Positions 22,019 to 30,081 of a stretch of DNA of 64,000 nucleotides are shown one piece after another. A program made the translations under genes and the position numbers. Source of the stretch: Luteimonas suaedae. Its GTDB lineage: Bacteria; Pseudomonadota; Gammaproteobacteria; Xanthomonadales; Xanthomonadaceae. The stretch lies in NCBI RefSeq assembly GCF_008312895.1, contig NZ_VSSP01000003.1, positions 124,001 to 188,000 on the forward strand, written 5' to 3'. The notes under the pieces were generated by a model. That model saw only the letters and a list, made by a program, of their open reading frames with translations. It did no database searches and was not told the origin of the DNA. How positions within the stretch are numbered: position 1 is the first letter of the stretch; each line of letters starts with the position of its first letter.

Positions 22019-22579
22019 ATGACTGCAGGCGCGATGCCCTCCGATCCGATCGAAGCCACCCGCCGCTGGCTGCAGCGCGCGGTGATCGGCCTCAACCTGT
22101 GTCCGTTCGCCAAAGCGGTGGTGGCGAAGGACCAGGTACGCCTGGTGCGTAGCGACGCCGCCACGCCCGACGCGCTGCTGCAGGCGCTCGCCGATGAACT
22201 CGCGCTGCTGCGCGACACCGCGCCCGAGGTCGTCGACACCACCCTGCTCATCCACCCGCAGGTGCTGGCGGACTTCTACGACTACAACGACTTCCTCGGT
22301 GCCGCCGATGCCCTGCTCGCCTCGATGGACCTGGAGGGCGTGTTGCAGGTGGCCAGCTTCCATCCGCAGTATCGCTTTGCCGGCAGCGGCGAGGACGATA
22401 TCGAGAACTTCAGCAACCGCTCGCCGCATCCGATGCTGCACCTGCTGCGCGAGGACAGCGTGACGCGCGCAGTGGCGGCGTATCCGGATCCGGACGTGAT
22501 CGTCGAACGCAACCAGCGGACGTTGCGGCGGCTCGGGCACGACGGCTGGCGGCGGCTGCTGGAAGACGGAGCGGAATAG
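22019..22579 (+). CDS. DUF1415 family protein
   Basis: A 186-residue cytoplasmic protein matching DUF1415. It has the N-terminal WLQRAVIGLNLCPFAKAV with a conserved Cys-Pro-Phe-Ala, the DTTLLIHPQVLADFYDYNDFL segment (key residues HPQVL, DYNDFL), and QVASFHPQYRFAG, NRSPHPMLHLLRE and YPDPDVIVERN. The function is unknown; the many conserved His and Asp residues hint at an enzyme. The start may be residue 1 or the ATG six codons in. It is a single gene. Confidence 0.88.
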   Translation: MTAGAMPSDPIEATRRWLQRAVIGLNLCPFAKAVVAKDQVRLVRSDAATPDALLQALADELALLRDTAPEVVDTTLLIHPQVLADFYDYNDFLGAADALLASMDLEGVLQVASFHPQYRFAGSGEDDIENFSNRSPHPMLHLLREDSVTRAVAAYPDPDVIVERNQRTLRRLGHDGWRRLLEDGAE

Positions 22580-22676
22580 CCGCGCCCTTCGAGTTGCGTC
22601 GTTGCGTGCGGGTTGGCGATGCCGGGGCCCGGGTGGTGCCTGCGTCGCGCAGTCGAAGCGCATCGTTGCTGCAGGT

Positions 22677-22710
22677 CCCGCGGCATCGCGCGCATGGCGC
22701 GCTCCTACGG
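22677..22710. repeat. Half copy of the REP-like element, overlapping the end of rsuA
   Basis: Only the right outer arm (CCGCGGCATCGCGCGCATGG followed by CGCGCTCCTACGG) is present. Read on the minus strand, its CCGTAGG supplies the last Pro codon and the TAG stop of rsuA. Confidence 0.85.
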
Positions 22711-23427
22711 AGGGATGTCGGCGTTGTTTGTGGCGAACAGGCGCGTGCGTGCGTCGGCGTCGAGCTGGCGCCATTCGCCGGCCGCCAGGTCACCCAGCGC
22801 GAGCCCGCCGATGCGGCTGCGATGCAGGCGTTCGACGTGGTTGCCGACGGCGGCGAACATGCGCCTCACCTGGTGATAGCGACCCTCGGTGAGGGTCAGC
22901 CGGACGCGCTGCGGATCGAGGACGTCCAGCCGCGCCGGCTTGAGCGGCGTCGTGTCCGATTCCAGCAGCAGCGTGCCGCTGGCGAACAGCGCGGCCTCGT
23001 CGCCGCGCAGTGGCTGTGCCAGTTCCGCCTCGTACACCTTCGGCAGGTTCGACTTCGGCGCGATGATCCGGTGCAGCAGCGCGCCGTCGTCGGTCAGCAA
23101 CAGCAGGCCGCTGGTGTCGCGGTCGAGCCGGCCGACCGTGGACAGCGCCGGCGTGCGCAGTCGGAAGCGCGGCGGCAGCAGGTCGTAGACCACTCGCCCC
23201 GGGTCGCGGGTGGAGCAAGTGTAGCCGACCGGCTTGTGCAGCATCAGCAGCATGCCCTGCGGCGGGTCCAGCGGCTCGCCGTTGACGCGCACCTCGGCGT
23301 GCGCGACCACGTCGTCGGCATACAGCACCTCGCCCCGTGCATCGGTCACGCGGCCTTGGCGGCACAGCAGCGTCGCCTGCCTGCGGCTGCCGTAGCCGAG
23401 ATTGGCGAGCAGGCGCACCAGCTTCAT
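22705..23427 (-). CDS. rsuA: 16S rRNA pseudouridine(516) synthase
   Basis: A 240-residue protein. The N-terminal S4 RNA-binding domain (MKLVRLLANLGYGSRRQATL) is followed by the RsuA/RluB-type synthase domain. The catalytic Asp is in VGRLDRDTSGLLLLTDDGAL, with supporting motifs LMLHKPVGYTCSTRD, KVYEAEL and LTEGRYHQVRRMFAAVGNHV. It isomerises U516 of 16S rRNA during small-subunit assembly. The ATG overlaps the stop of the upstream methyltransferase by 4 bp, so the two 16S modification genes are translationally coupled. The TAG stop comes from a REP-like repeat. Confidence 0.95.
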   Translation of the reverse strand: MKLVRLLANLGYGSRRQATLLCRQGRVTDARGEVLYADDVVAHAEVRVNGEPLDPPQGMLLMLHKPVGYTCSTRDPGRVVYDLLPPRFRLRTPALSTVGRLDRDTSGLLLLTDDGALLHRIIAPKSNLPKVYEAELAQPLRGDEAALFASGTLLLESDTTPLKPARLDVLDPQRVRLTLTEGRYHQVRRMFAAVGNHVERLHRSRIGGLALGDLAAGEWRQLDADARTRLFATNNADIPP

Positions 23428-24467
23428 CTTGCCCTGCGCGCCTCGATGATCTTGAAGCCGCCGCTCTGCGCCGCAATACGCGCGCCGCCGAAGCCGGCGC
23501 CCAGCGCCTGTTCGTACGGCAGCTGGCGGTTGGCCACCAGCCACAGCACGCCGCCGGGCCGCAACGACTGCGCGGCGACGGCGATGAAGCGGCGGCCGAT
23601 GTCCGGCCGCGCGGCACGACCGCCGGCATGGAACGGCGGGTTGCTGACGATGAAGTCGTACTGCCGTGGCAGACCGGTGGTGACGTCGTGCCAGTGGAAG
23701 CCGAGCGCCACGCGATCGGCATGCGCGGCGAGATTGTCGGTGGCCAGGTCGAGCGCGCGCTTTTCCGCTTCGTACAGGTCCAGCGCGGTGACGCCCGGGC
23801 AGCGTTGCAGCACCTCGGCGGCGAGAAAACCGTAACCGGCGCCGAGGTCGGCGCCGTGCCCGGCCAGCGTCGACGGCAGGTGCGCGGCCAGCAGCGCCGA
23901 AGCGGCGTCGATCCGGTCCCAGGCGAAGACGCCGGGACGACTGAGAAAACGCCCCTCGACCACCGGCCGCGGCGCATCCAGCGTACGCCATTGCGCCGCG
24001 AGCGCGGCATCGCCGCGGCCGGGCGCCGGCCGTGCCCAGAACACCCGGCACTTGTGCTTGGACAGCGCCGTCACCGGGCCGGCGATGCGCGCCAGATCGG
24101 CTTCGCCGGACTTCGCGCCCTCGTCGTTGGCGAGGCTGGCGACGATCACGCCGCCTTCGGCCACCCGCGCCAGCGCCTGCGCGTACAGCGCCCGCGCCTC
24201 GTCGCGCTGGCGCGGCGGCAGCAACAGCACCAGCGGATGGCGATCGTCGCCGCTGTCTTCCCGCACCTCGAACCCGTCGCGCCGCAAGGCGTCGAACTCG
24301 GGTCGGAAGCTCTGCTCGCAGACCAGGCGGTCGCGCGGCAGCGGCATCAGCGCCGCGCCGGTACGCGCGCGCAGGAACAGCACGTCACCGGGCGGCCACG
24401 GCAGGTGCCCGGCCGCGAACGGCAGCAGCAGAGCGTCGAGCGCGGGATCTTGGTGGCCGTTGGGCAC
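23424..24467 (-). CDS. RsmC/RlmG-like rRNA guanine-N2 methyltransferase
   Basis: A 347-residue two-domain protein. The N-terminal domain resembles the catalytically silent RsmC-like domain (VLLLPPRQRDEARALYAQAL, SKHKCRVFWARP). The C-terminal Rossmann methyltransferase has the SAM loop ADLGAGYGFLAAEVLQ and the base-flipping motif DFIVSNPPFHAG, the signature of guanine N2 methylation of rRNA. Pairing with rsuA suggests 16S G1207 (RsmC) as the target, but RlmG (23S G1835) cannot be excluded from sequence alone. No upstream partner is coupled to it. Confidence 0.85.
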   Translation of the reverse strand: MPNGHQDPALDALLLPFAAGHLPWPPGDVLFLRARTGAALMPLPRDRLVCEQSFRPEFDALRRDGFEVREDSGDDRHPLVLLLPPRQRDEARALYAQALARVAEGGVIVASLANDEGAKSGEADLARIAGPVTALSKHKCRVFWARPAPGRGDAALAAQWRTLDAPRPVVEGRFLSRPGVFAWDRIDAASALLAAHLPSTLAGHGADLGAGYGFLAAEVLQRCPGVTALDLYEAEKRALDLATDNLAAHADRVALGFHWHDVTTGLPRQYDFIVSNPPFHAGGRAARPDIGRRFIAVAAQSLRPGGVLWLVANRQLPYEQALGAGFGGARIAAQSGGFKIIEARRAR

Positions 24468-24560
24468 AGGCGACGCATCGTGGCGAAATGAAGGCGTGAT
24501 TCTACGCGCGTCCGATCCGCCGGGCGCCAGCTGCGGACCGCGCGGTCTACGCGCAGCCGG

Positions 24561-25328
24561 TCATGCCGCCGGCCGCCACTGCGCGCCGGCGCCGCCGGCC
24601 GTCTGCCGCACCGTGTCGCCGGGCTGCAGACGGGCCCTGTCGCGAAACGTGTCCAGGTCGTTGATGCACAGCACATTGCGATGGCGGCTGACCAGACCGC
24701 TGCGATGCCAGCGCTGGAGCTGCTCGTTCAACTTCGAGCGGCTCACGTTCACCATCGCCGCGAGGATGCTCTGGGTCGGCGGCAGCGCGATCTCGGCGCT
24801 GTTGCCGCGGGGCGTTCCCCGCACCTGCAGCTGCGTCAACAGGTAGCGTGCCAGCCGTGCCTCCAGCCGATGCAGGCACATGTTCTCGAGGTTGTCGATC
24901 GCCTGGCGCAGGTTGCCGCAGAGCGCGGCATAGGCACGCTCGAGTACCGCCGGGTCCGACAGCAGCGCCGGAAAATGCCGGCGCGCCAGCTTCAGGACCA
25001 CAGTGTCGGCGTAGGCGATCGCGGTGAAGCTGCGCCGGTGGCGGTCCAGCAGCACCGCTTCATCGACGGCCTCGCCGGGCGCGATCGCGCCGACGATCAA
25101 CTCCTGTCCGTCAGGACCGTACAGGATCTCGTAGATCCAGCCGTCGGCCACCAGCGCGAGGAAGTCGCCGGGATCGTTCTTGAAGAACAGCGTCTCGCCC
25201 TCCCCGAAACGGCATTCGACGCTGTTGGCGGCGACGAACTCCAGCAGCGGCGGTGCCAGCCCGCGCAGCAGTGCGAAGCGCTCTAGCGGATGCTTTCGGT
25301 CGTCGGCATGCACGCCGTTCATCGTCAT
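24561..25328 (-). CDS. Crp/Fnr-family transcriptional regulator
   Basis: About 255 residues from ATG 25328 (MTMNGVHADDRKHPLERF); a second ATG lies two codons on. The long open frame upstream is not coding-like. The N-terminal cyclic-nucleotide-binding fold has GEGETLFFKNDPGDFLALVADGW and the GAIAPGEAVDEAVLLDRHRR region. The long dimer helix is followed by a winged HTH with LPPTQSILAAMVNVSRSKLN and HRSGLVSRHRNVLCI. The N-terminal cysteines that mark FNR iron-sulfur proteins are absent, so it is more Crp-like. It lies 370 bp downstream of the R-body genes on the same strand and could be linked to them, but this is only positional. Confidence 0.85.
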   Translation of the reverse strand: MTMNGVHADDRKHPLERFALLRGLAPPLLEFVAANSVECRFGEGETLFFKNDPGDFLALVADGWIYEILYGPDGQELIVGAIAPGEAVDEAVLLDRHRRSFTAIAYADTVVLKLARRHFPALLSDPAVLERAYAALCGNLRQAIDNLENMCLHRLEARLARYLLTQLQVRGTPRGNSAEIALPPTQSILAAMVNVSRSKLNEQLQRWHRSGLVSRHRNVLCINDLDTFRDRARLQPGDTVRQTAGGAGAQWRPAA

Positions 25329-25698
25329 GAGCCGTGCATCGTGGACGCGGCAGCTCGGGCGTCGTTCCCGCGCGTGCGTAGCGGCATCCACGGTGCCACG
25401 CGGTGCTCGGCTCGACCGTAGCCGTGCTTTTTCGAGATCCCCATTCACCCCCCTCCTCGCCGTCGGCGGCGGATCTCCGTCGCGCGCGCCGATGGCGTTC
25501 GCTGTACCGGCGGCGTCGACCGCCGGATGTCCATGTCCCGGTCGCCGGCAAGCCGGCCTGTGCTGCATGCGCTTCATCACCGTCCGGCAGAGACGGACGC
25601 ATGCTTCCAGCATCCTGTGGGATGCGGCATCCGGGTGGGGGCTGGCGCGGCCCAGGGGGGCTGTGACCGCGCCGGTGAAGCATCGGATGCCGCTGTCG
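25329..25698. other. 370-bp gap between the R-body genes and the Crp/Fnr regulator
   Basis: No gene I can support. An inverted repeat GGCGCGG (25644-25650) and CCGCGCC (25677-25683) just after the last reb gene could end that transcript, but it has no T-run. The gap should hold the regulator's promoter; no strong consensus was seen. Confidence 0.4.
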
Positions 25699-26046
25699 TT
25701 ACGGGCCGAGACCGGCCGGCGTCGACGGCTTGAAGGCGTTGAGCACGCTCAACAGGCTGGTCAGGTTGTCGGAGACGCCGGTCTGCGCGACCTTCTCCGT
25801 GGCACCGGCGGCAGCGGTGGTGTCGAGGCTGTAGATCTGCATCACCCCCTGGTTGGATCCGGCGAGCGCCAGCGTGTTCTGCTGTTGCTGTGCGGCGACG
25901 GCGTTCTCGAACAGAATGCCGGTCGAGTGCGCCATGCTCTGGTAGATCGAGCCCATCGCGAAGGCCGGCGCCTCGCCGATGACCTTGACGTTGGACTGGG
26001 TGACCGCATCGGTGATCTGGTTGTTGACGGCAGTGGGATATGCCAT
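25699..26046 (-). CDS. RebB-family R-body protein 1
   Basis: A 115-residue RebB (killing trait) protein. The conserved core reads AVNNQITDAVTQSNVKVIGE, APAFAMGSIYQSMAHSTGIL, FENAVAAQQQQNTLALAG and GVMQIYSLDTTAAAG. RebB proteins are the small structural subunits that polymerise into coiled R-body ribbons, first known from Caedibacter, which unroll at low pH and can break membranes. This copy differs from its two neighbours mainly by a short C-terminal tail (PSTPAGLGP). The AGGA ribosome site and ATG lie in a context nearly identical to the next copy. It is last of three tandem copies. Confidence 0.93.
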   Translation of the reverse strand: MAYPTAVNNQITDAVTQSNVKVIGEAPAFAMGSIYQSMAHSTGILFENAVAAQQQQNTLALAGSNQGVMQIYSLDTTAAAGATEKVAQTGVSDNLTSLLSVLNAFKPSTPAGLGP

Positions 26047-26108
26047 GGAAATGTCCTCGCTTGGAAGTCAATGCCGGCCGCGGGGTGCACGGACCGGCGG
26101 CGTACGGA

Positions 26109-26432
26109 TTACTGCTTGAACGCGTTGAGCACGGTCAGCAGGCTGGTCAGGTTGTCGGACACGCCGGTCTGCGCGACCTTCTCGCTGGCGCCGGCGGCGG
26201 CGGTGGTGTCGAGGCTGTAGATCTGCATCACGCCCTGGTTGGCCGCAGCCATCGCCAGGGTGTTCTGCTGCTGCTGTGCGGCGACGGCGTTCTCGAACAG
26301 GATGCCGGTCGAGTGCGCCATGCTCTGGTAGATCGAACCCATCGCGAAGGCCGGCGCCTCGCCGATGACCTTGACGTTGGACTGGGTGACGGCATCGGTG
26401 ATCTGGTTGTTGACGGCGGTGGGATATGCCAT
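26109..26432 (-). CDS. RebB-family R-body protein 2
   Basis: A 107-residue RebB paralogue, nearly identical to its neighbours. Up to about residue 60 it matches protein 1, then has NTLAMAAANQGVMQIYSLDT. It ends LLTVLNAFKQ. An AGGA ribosome site and ATG lie in the same sequence context as copy 1, and 62 bp separate it from that copy. The near-identity of the DNA suggests recent duplication or ongoing gene conversion. Confidence 0.93.
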   Translation of the reverse strand: MAYPTAVNNQITDAVTQSNVKVIGEAPAFAMGSIYQSMAHSTGILFENAVAAQQQQNTLAMAAANQGVMQIYSLDTTAAAGASEKVAQTGVSDNLTSLLTVLNAFKQ

Positions 26433-26524
26433 GGAAATGTCCTTTGTCGAAGAATGTCAGCGCCTGCCGAAGCTCGCTCCGGAAGGCGCCGCCGTGCCGC
26501 CGAGCGCGGCGGCGCGCGCCATCG

Positions 26525-26845
26525 TTACTTGAACGCGTTGAGCACGGTCAGCAGGCTGGTCAGGTTGTCGGACACGCCGGTCTGCGCGACCTTCTCGCTG
26601 GCACCGGCGGCGGCGGTGGTATCGAGGCTGTAGATCTGCATCACGCCCTGGTTGGACGCGGCCTGCGCCAGGGTGTTCTGTTGCTGCTGTGCAGCGACGG
26701 CGTTCTCGAACAGGATGCCGGTCGAGTGCGCCAGGCTCTGGAACATCGAGCCCATCGCGAAGGCCGGCGCCTCGCCGATGACCTTGACGTTGGACTGGGT
26801 GACCGCATCGGTCACCTGATCGTTGACTGCGGTGGGGAATGCCAT
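26525..26845 (-). CDS. RebB-family R-body protein 3
   Basis: A 106-residue RebB paralogue from ATG 26845 (MAFPTAVNDQVTDAV) after a GAGGAG site; an upstream in-frame ATG is rejected. It is slightly more diverged than copies 1 and 2: Phe for Tyr at position 3, QVTD for QITD, and MGSMFQSLAHST in the middle. This may reflect a distinct structural role, as different Reb subunits make up known R-bodies. 92 bp separate it from copy 2. Confidence 0.93.
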   Translation of the reverse strand: MAFPTAVNDQVTDAVTQSNVKVIGEAPAFAMGSMFQSLAHSTGILFENAVAAQQQQNTLAQAASNQGVMQIYSLDTTAAAGASEKVAQTGVSDNLTSLLTVLNAFK

Positions 26846-26917
26846 GATTGAACTCCTCGGTGTCGACACGGCACACGCCGTGCGATTCAAATAACGATGC
26901 GCGTCCGCGTTCGTGAA

Positions 26918-27478
26918 CTAGGGATTCGCAGCGCCGCTCGAATTCTGTGATGGATCCTGCGCATCGGGCGTCGCCGACGGCGGCGCATGCGCCTCGTTCA
27001 GTAGCGCCTCGATCCGGTTCGCCAGCGGCGCCAGCTGCCGCTCGAAACAGGCCTGCACTTCCGTCCTGACCATGTTGGCCAGGCGATCGGCGATCTGCGC
27101 GATCACGATCCGGTCGGCGGACGGGCCCTGCCCGGCGCCGTCCGGCAGCGCGGAGGGGCGCAGGTCGGCGAGCGAGCCGGCGCTTTCGACCATCGCCAGG
27201 ATGGCGCGGTCCTCCTGCTCGCGTTCGCGGGCCATGCGCTGCGCGAGCTCGCGCGCGCCGTCCAGGACGTTCTGGATCGCCGCCTGCGCCTGCCGCCGGG
27301 CTTTCTGCACCGTCTGCTCGACCTGCACGGCGGCCGGGGAAGTCTCGCCGGCTCCGTGCCCGCTCGACTGCCGGAAACGCATCAGCTCCCGCGTCTCGGC
27401 GGCGGTCAACGGCCGCTTCAGCCAACGCTCGGCCAGCGCGTGCAACTGGGTGGAAAGAGGATCGTCGGATGCATTCAT
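26918..27478 (-). CDS. Coiled-coil protein of the R-body locus
   Basis: A 186-residue protein from ATG 27478, preceded by GGAG. It has no signal peptide or membrane segment. The N-terminus has LHALAERWLKRPLTAAETRELMRF. Residues about 50-100 form a charged coiled coil (VQKARRQAQAAIQNVLDGAR, AQRMAREREQEDRAILAM). A second helix (IAQIADRLANMVRTEVQACF) is followed by a Pro/Ser/Ala-rich tail. I know no family for it. Its place between the deaminase-like gene and the rebB copies suggests a cytoplasmic assembly or regulatory factor for R-bodies. That is inference. Confidence 0.75.
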   Translation of the reverse strand: MNASDDPLSTQLHALAERWLKRPLTAAETRELMRFRQSSGHGAGETSPAAVQVEQTVQKARRQAQAAIQNVLDGARELAQRMAREREQEDRAILAMVESAGSLADLRPSALPDGAGQGPSADRIVIAQIADRLANMVRTEVQACFERQLAPLANRIEALLNEAHAPPSATPDAQDPSQNSSGAANP

Positions 27479-27565
27479 GCTTCGTCTCCGCAAGCAATCG
27501 GATTCGGGTTCACACGGCGACGGACCGCCCGGTGCAGCGGTCGCGGAACCTCCGCCGTCGTCGGC

Positions 27566-27784
27566 TCAGCGCGGGAAGATCAAGCGGGCAATCGCCCGCC
27601 GCACCGTTTCGTCCCCCAGCCGTTCCAGCAGCAGGCCGAGCGGGTCCGGCGCCCCGGCGCCGCCGGGTCTTGCCTGCTCCGCCGGGGGGGGCGCCGCGGG
27701 CGCCGGCGAAGGCGGGCGGTCGCGCGGTTTCACGTCATGCCCGTCGGGCCGCACATTGAGCAGGTACTCGACGATCTCATCCAT
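27566..27784 (-). CDS. 72-residue protein of the R-body locus
   Basis: Start ATG 27784 after AGGAGA; ends 27566. It has three parts: a short N-terminal helix (MDEIVEYLLNVRPDGHD), a Pro/Ala/Gly-rich linker, and a C-terminal helix (PLGLLLERLGDETVRRAIAR). It is not a longer gene: the open frame runs on upstream, but antisense to nothing and inside the deaminase gene's frame-shifted shadow. No known domain. The helix-linker-helix shape suits an adaptor. It sits 56 bp after the deaminase-like gene and 87 bp before the coiled-coil gene. Confidence 0.65.
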   Translation of the reverse strand: MDEIVEYLLNVRPDGHDVKPRDRPPSPAPAAPPPAEQARPGGAGAPDPLGLLLERLGDETVRRAIARLIFPR

Positions 27785-27840
27785 ACGGACTCTCCTGGGC
27801 GGGCAGCGACGCTTCGTCTCCTTCGACAGCCGCGTCACTG

Positions 27841-30027
27841 CTACACCGCGCTCCGGCGCACCGTCACGACTGAATCGGGCGCCTTGAAACCCTCGAGCAA
27901 TTCCAGTTTGACCTTGTCCTGCAGGAGCTTGAATTCGGCCGGACCCACCGTGGCGCGCCAGTAGCTCTCGGCAATCGAGCGCAGCAGGTATTGAAGGTCG
28001 ATCAGCATCTTCGCGTCGATCCGCGTCTCGCCGGTCGGCAGCAGCCCGTAGACCAGCAGGATGAGCATCCGCAGGAACTCGTGCTGGATGTCGCTGTGCT
28101 CCGCACCCTGGCCGTCGGCGCCCAGCAGGTAGGACCGCCAGTTTCGGAACAGGGCCAGCACCCGAGCCATCGCCTGATACCTGGATGCGGGCGTGTCGAC
28201 GCCCCCGGCGGTCGCCAGCACCAGGCTGCAATACGTGTTGTAGAAGTAGTTCTCGGTAACGATCTGGGGATAGATCGGGCCCAGGGCGCTCTGCAGTTGC
28301 TGCACGATCCATGCCTTGTTGTCTTTGTCGTCTTTGAGGATCTCGCCCAGTTCACCGGACTGCGTGCTCATGTCGGTGAATTTGGCGATCTGTTCCTGCG
28401 TCAGGGCTTCTGACGCCATGTAGGCGACCGCATCGCCGGCGGCATGCAGAACGTTGGTATCGATGTAACCGTCCAGATGCCGGAAACCGCGGTTGATCCG
28501 GTAGCTCTCGATCGAATTGAACAGTCCGGAGGCGCCGGTGATCGCGTTGCTGCCCAGGTTGGTATCGAAGGCGATCTGTGAATACTTGGCCCCCATGAAA
28601 TTGCGATAGTAGTAATCGTGCCCCAGCCGGAAGGCGAACAGCGCGCTGTCCTCGGCGAGCAGCTGGTACCAGGTCCGGTCCGCGCCCTGCGGCGTGCTGT
28701 CGAAGGTCTCGCTCAATGCCATGACGTTGCGCTTGGCGTTGTAGGCCGCCAGTTCGCGCGATCTCTCGCTGCTGATGGCGAAGCGCCGCAGCAGCCTGCC
28801 TCGGTAGGTCAGCGAATTGTCGTGGAACAGCTCGTCGAAAAGACCGAACGGCGTCGCCGTCCCGCGCGTCCCGCGCGGCGTCACCAGTTGCTTTGCCTCC
28901 GCGGCCTTGTAGCACCTGATGATGTATCCGGAGAGATCGGCGAAGAACGACTCTTCCGGGAATCCGGCTTCGTACAGGTAATAGCCGATCATGGAGCGGT
29001 TACCGGAGCCGAAGCCGCTGCCTTCGCCGCAATGGATGTGGACGATCAGCTTCAAGGCACGCGGCTTGGCCGGGCCGAAGTTGGCCTGCAGCCCGGCTTC
29101 CTGTGCACGAAGGAATTCGAACAGCTCCCTGTAGTTGCCGACCTTGTTCTCAGCGCCGAGCAGGTCGATCCCGACGAGATCGCGCTTGTCGTCCCTCAAC
29201 AGCGGCAGGATCGCGCCCTCGAGATACGCCTGGAGCTTCCCGTCGGGGAGATACTGCGAAGGTGTATGGACGAGCAGCTTGTAGCTGGTGTCGTTTTCCG
29301 CGTTGTACTGGGCCGCCTGTATGGCCAACTCCTTCATTTCGTCCTGCGTCGCGGCCGTCTGCGTATGCGTGATGCCCTCTTCCCGCAGATAATCGAACGT
29401 CGCCCGGATCCACGCGCGGTATCTTTCCTGCTGCCAGTCGGCCCAGTCCTCGAATGCGGCCGGATCGCCGTCGCAGAAGAACTTCACGAAAGCTCCCCGC
29501 ATCTTGTAGCAGTCGTCGAACGGCGTGTACTTGTTGCTGCTGTAGATCTTGCCGTTGAAGTAACGGACCAGCTTCATCAGGGGTTCGTCCGGCTTTCCGG
29601 GGGAGTCCAACGCCTTTTTGACGATCCGCGCGCGGACCGCGCCGTACAAGTCCGGGCGATAGGCCGCTTCGGCAAGAAGATCCATGTCCAGGTAGTGGAT
29701 ATGCCCCACCAGCACGGCCGCCACGTAGATGTTCTCGGCGGCGCATTCGGCACGCTCGTACTCCGCACGGCTGGCGCTGCCCACGAGTCGGGCGAGCGGG
29801 TTCGTCCGTTCGTCCATCATGAACTGCAGCGCATAGTCGAACAGCTGCAGCTCCGCCTTGTCGCGCTTGTGCGGATCGTTGCGGAAGTGCGCGTCGGCGA
29901 GCAGCTTCGCCAGTGACGGCTGCCGCTCGTCCTTGCCGCGGACGGGGAGTACCCCGGTGAAGTGACTGTGGTAGTCCACCGGATAGTTGGTGATCCCTGT
30001 GACCGGCGCCAGTTTGAAGTAAGCCAT
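27841..30027 (-). CDS. Adenosine/AMP deaminase-like protein in the R-body locus
   Basis: A 728-residue cytoplasmic protein, ATG after GAGGAA. Motifs in the order expected for the adenosine deaminase branch of the amidohydrolase barrel are: VDYHSHFTGVLPV (His20-x-His22, first metal pair), LKLIVHIHCGEGSG (like HAGE with its catalytic Glu), FAFRLGHDYYY (like RIGHG), LGSNAITGAS (like SNxxTG), and a later LHAAGDAVA that may carry the last metal Asp. It is twice the size of a typical adenosine deaminase, with long inserted helical regions, so it is a remote member. No signal peptide. Position in the middle of the reb cluster suggests a role as R-body cargo or accessory enzyme acting on nucleotides. 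This is inference. The last Asp ligand is the weakest assignment. Confidence 0.75.
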   Translation of the reverse strand: MAYFKLAPVTGITNYPVDYHSHFTGVLPVRGKDERQPSLAKLLADAHFRNDPHKRDKAELQLFDYALQFMMDERTNPLARLVGSASRAEYERAECAAENIYVAAVLVGHIHYLDMDLLAEAAYRPDLYGAVRARIVKKALDSPGKPDEPLMKLVRYFNGKIYSSNKYTPFDDCYKMRGAFVKFFCDGDPAAFEDWADWQQERYRAWIRATFDYLREEGITHTQTAATQDEMKELAIQAAQYNAENDTSYKLLVHTPSQYLPDGKLQAYLEGAILPLLRDDKRDLVGIDLLGAENKVGNYRELFEFLRAQEAGLQANFGPAKPRALKLIVHIHCGEGSGFGSGNRSMIGYYLYEAGFPEESFFADLSGYIIRCYKAAEAKQLVTPRGTRGTATPFGLFDELFHDNSLTYRGRLLRRFAISSERSRELAAYNAKRNVMALSETFDSTPQGADRTWYQLLAEDSALFAFRLGHDYYYRNFMGAKYSQIAFDTNLGSNAITGASGLFNSIESYRINRGFRHLDGYIDTNVLHAAGDAVAYMASEALTQEQIAKFTDMSTQSGELGEILKDDKDNKAWIVQQLQSALGPIYPQIVTENYFYNTYCSLVLATAGGVDTPASRYQAMARVLALFRNWRSYLLGADGQGAEHSDIQHEFLRMLILLVYGLLPTGETRIDAKMLIDLQYLLRSIAESYWRATVGPAEFKLLQDKVKLELLEGFKAPDSVVTVRRSAV

Positions 30028-30081
30028 GATGGAATTCCTCGTGTACGGGTCACGTGCTCCGGAGGCGCATCACCCGCGCCG

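Noticed and set aside
21920..22774. N-terminal extension of the EamA transporter
   Set aside because: The extension is Arg/Pro-rich, overlaps the DUF1415 gene on the other strand, and has no membrane helices. Translation from GTG 21919 gives a normal EamA.
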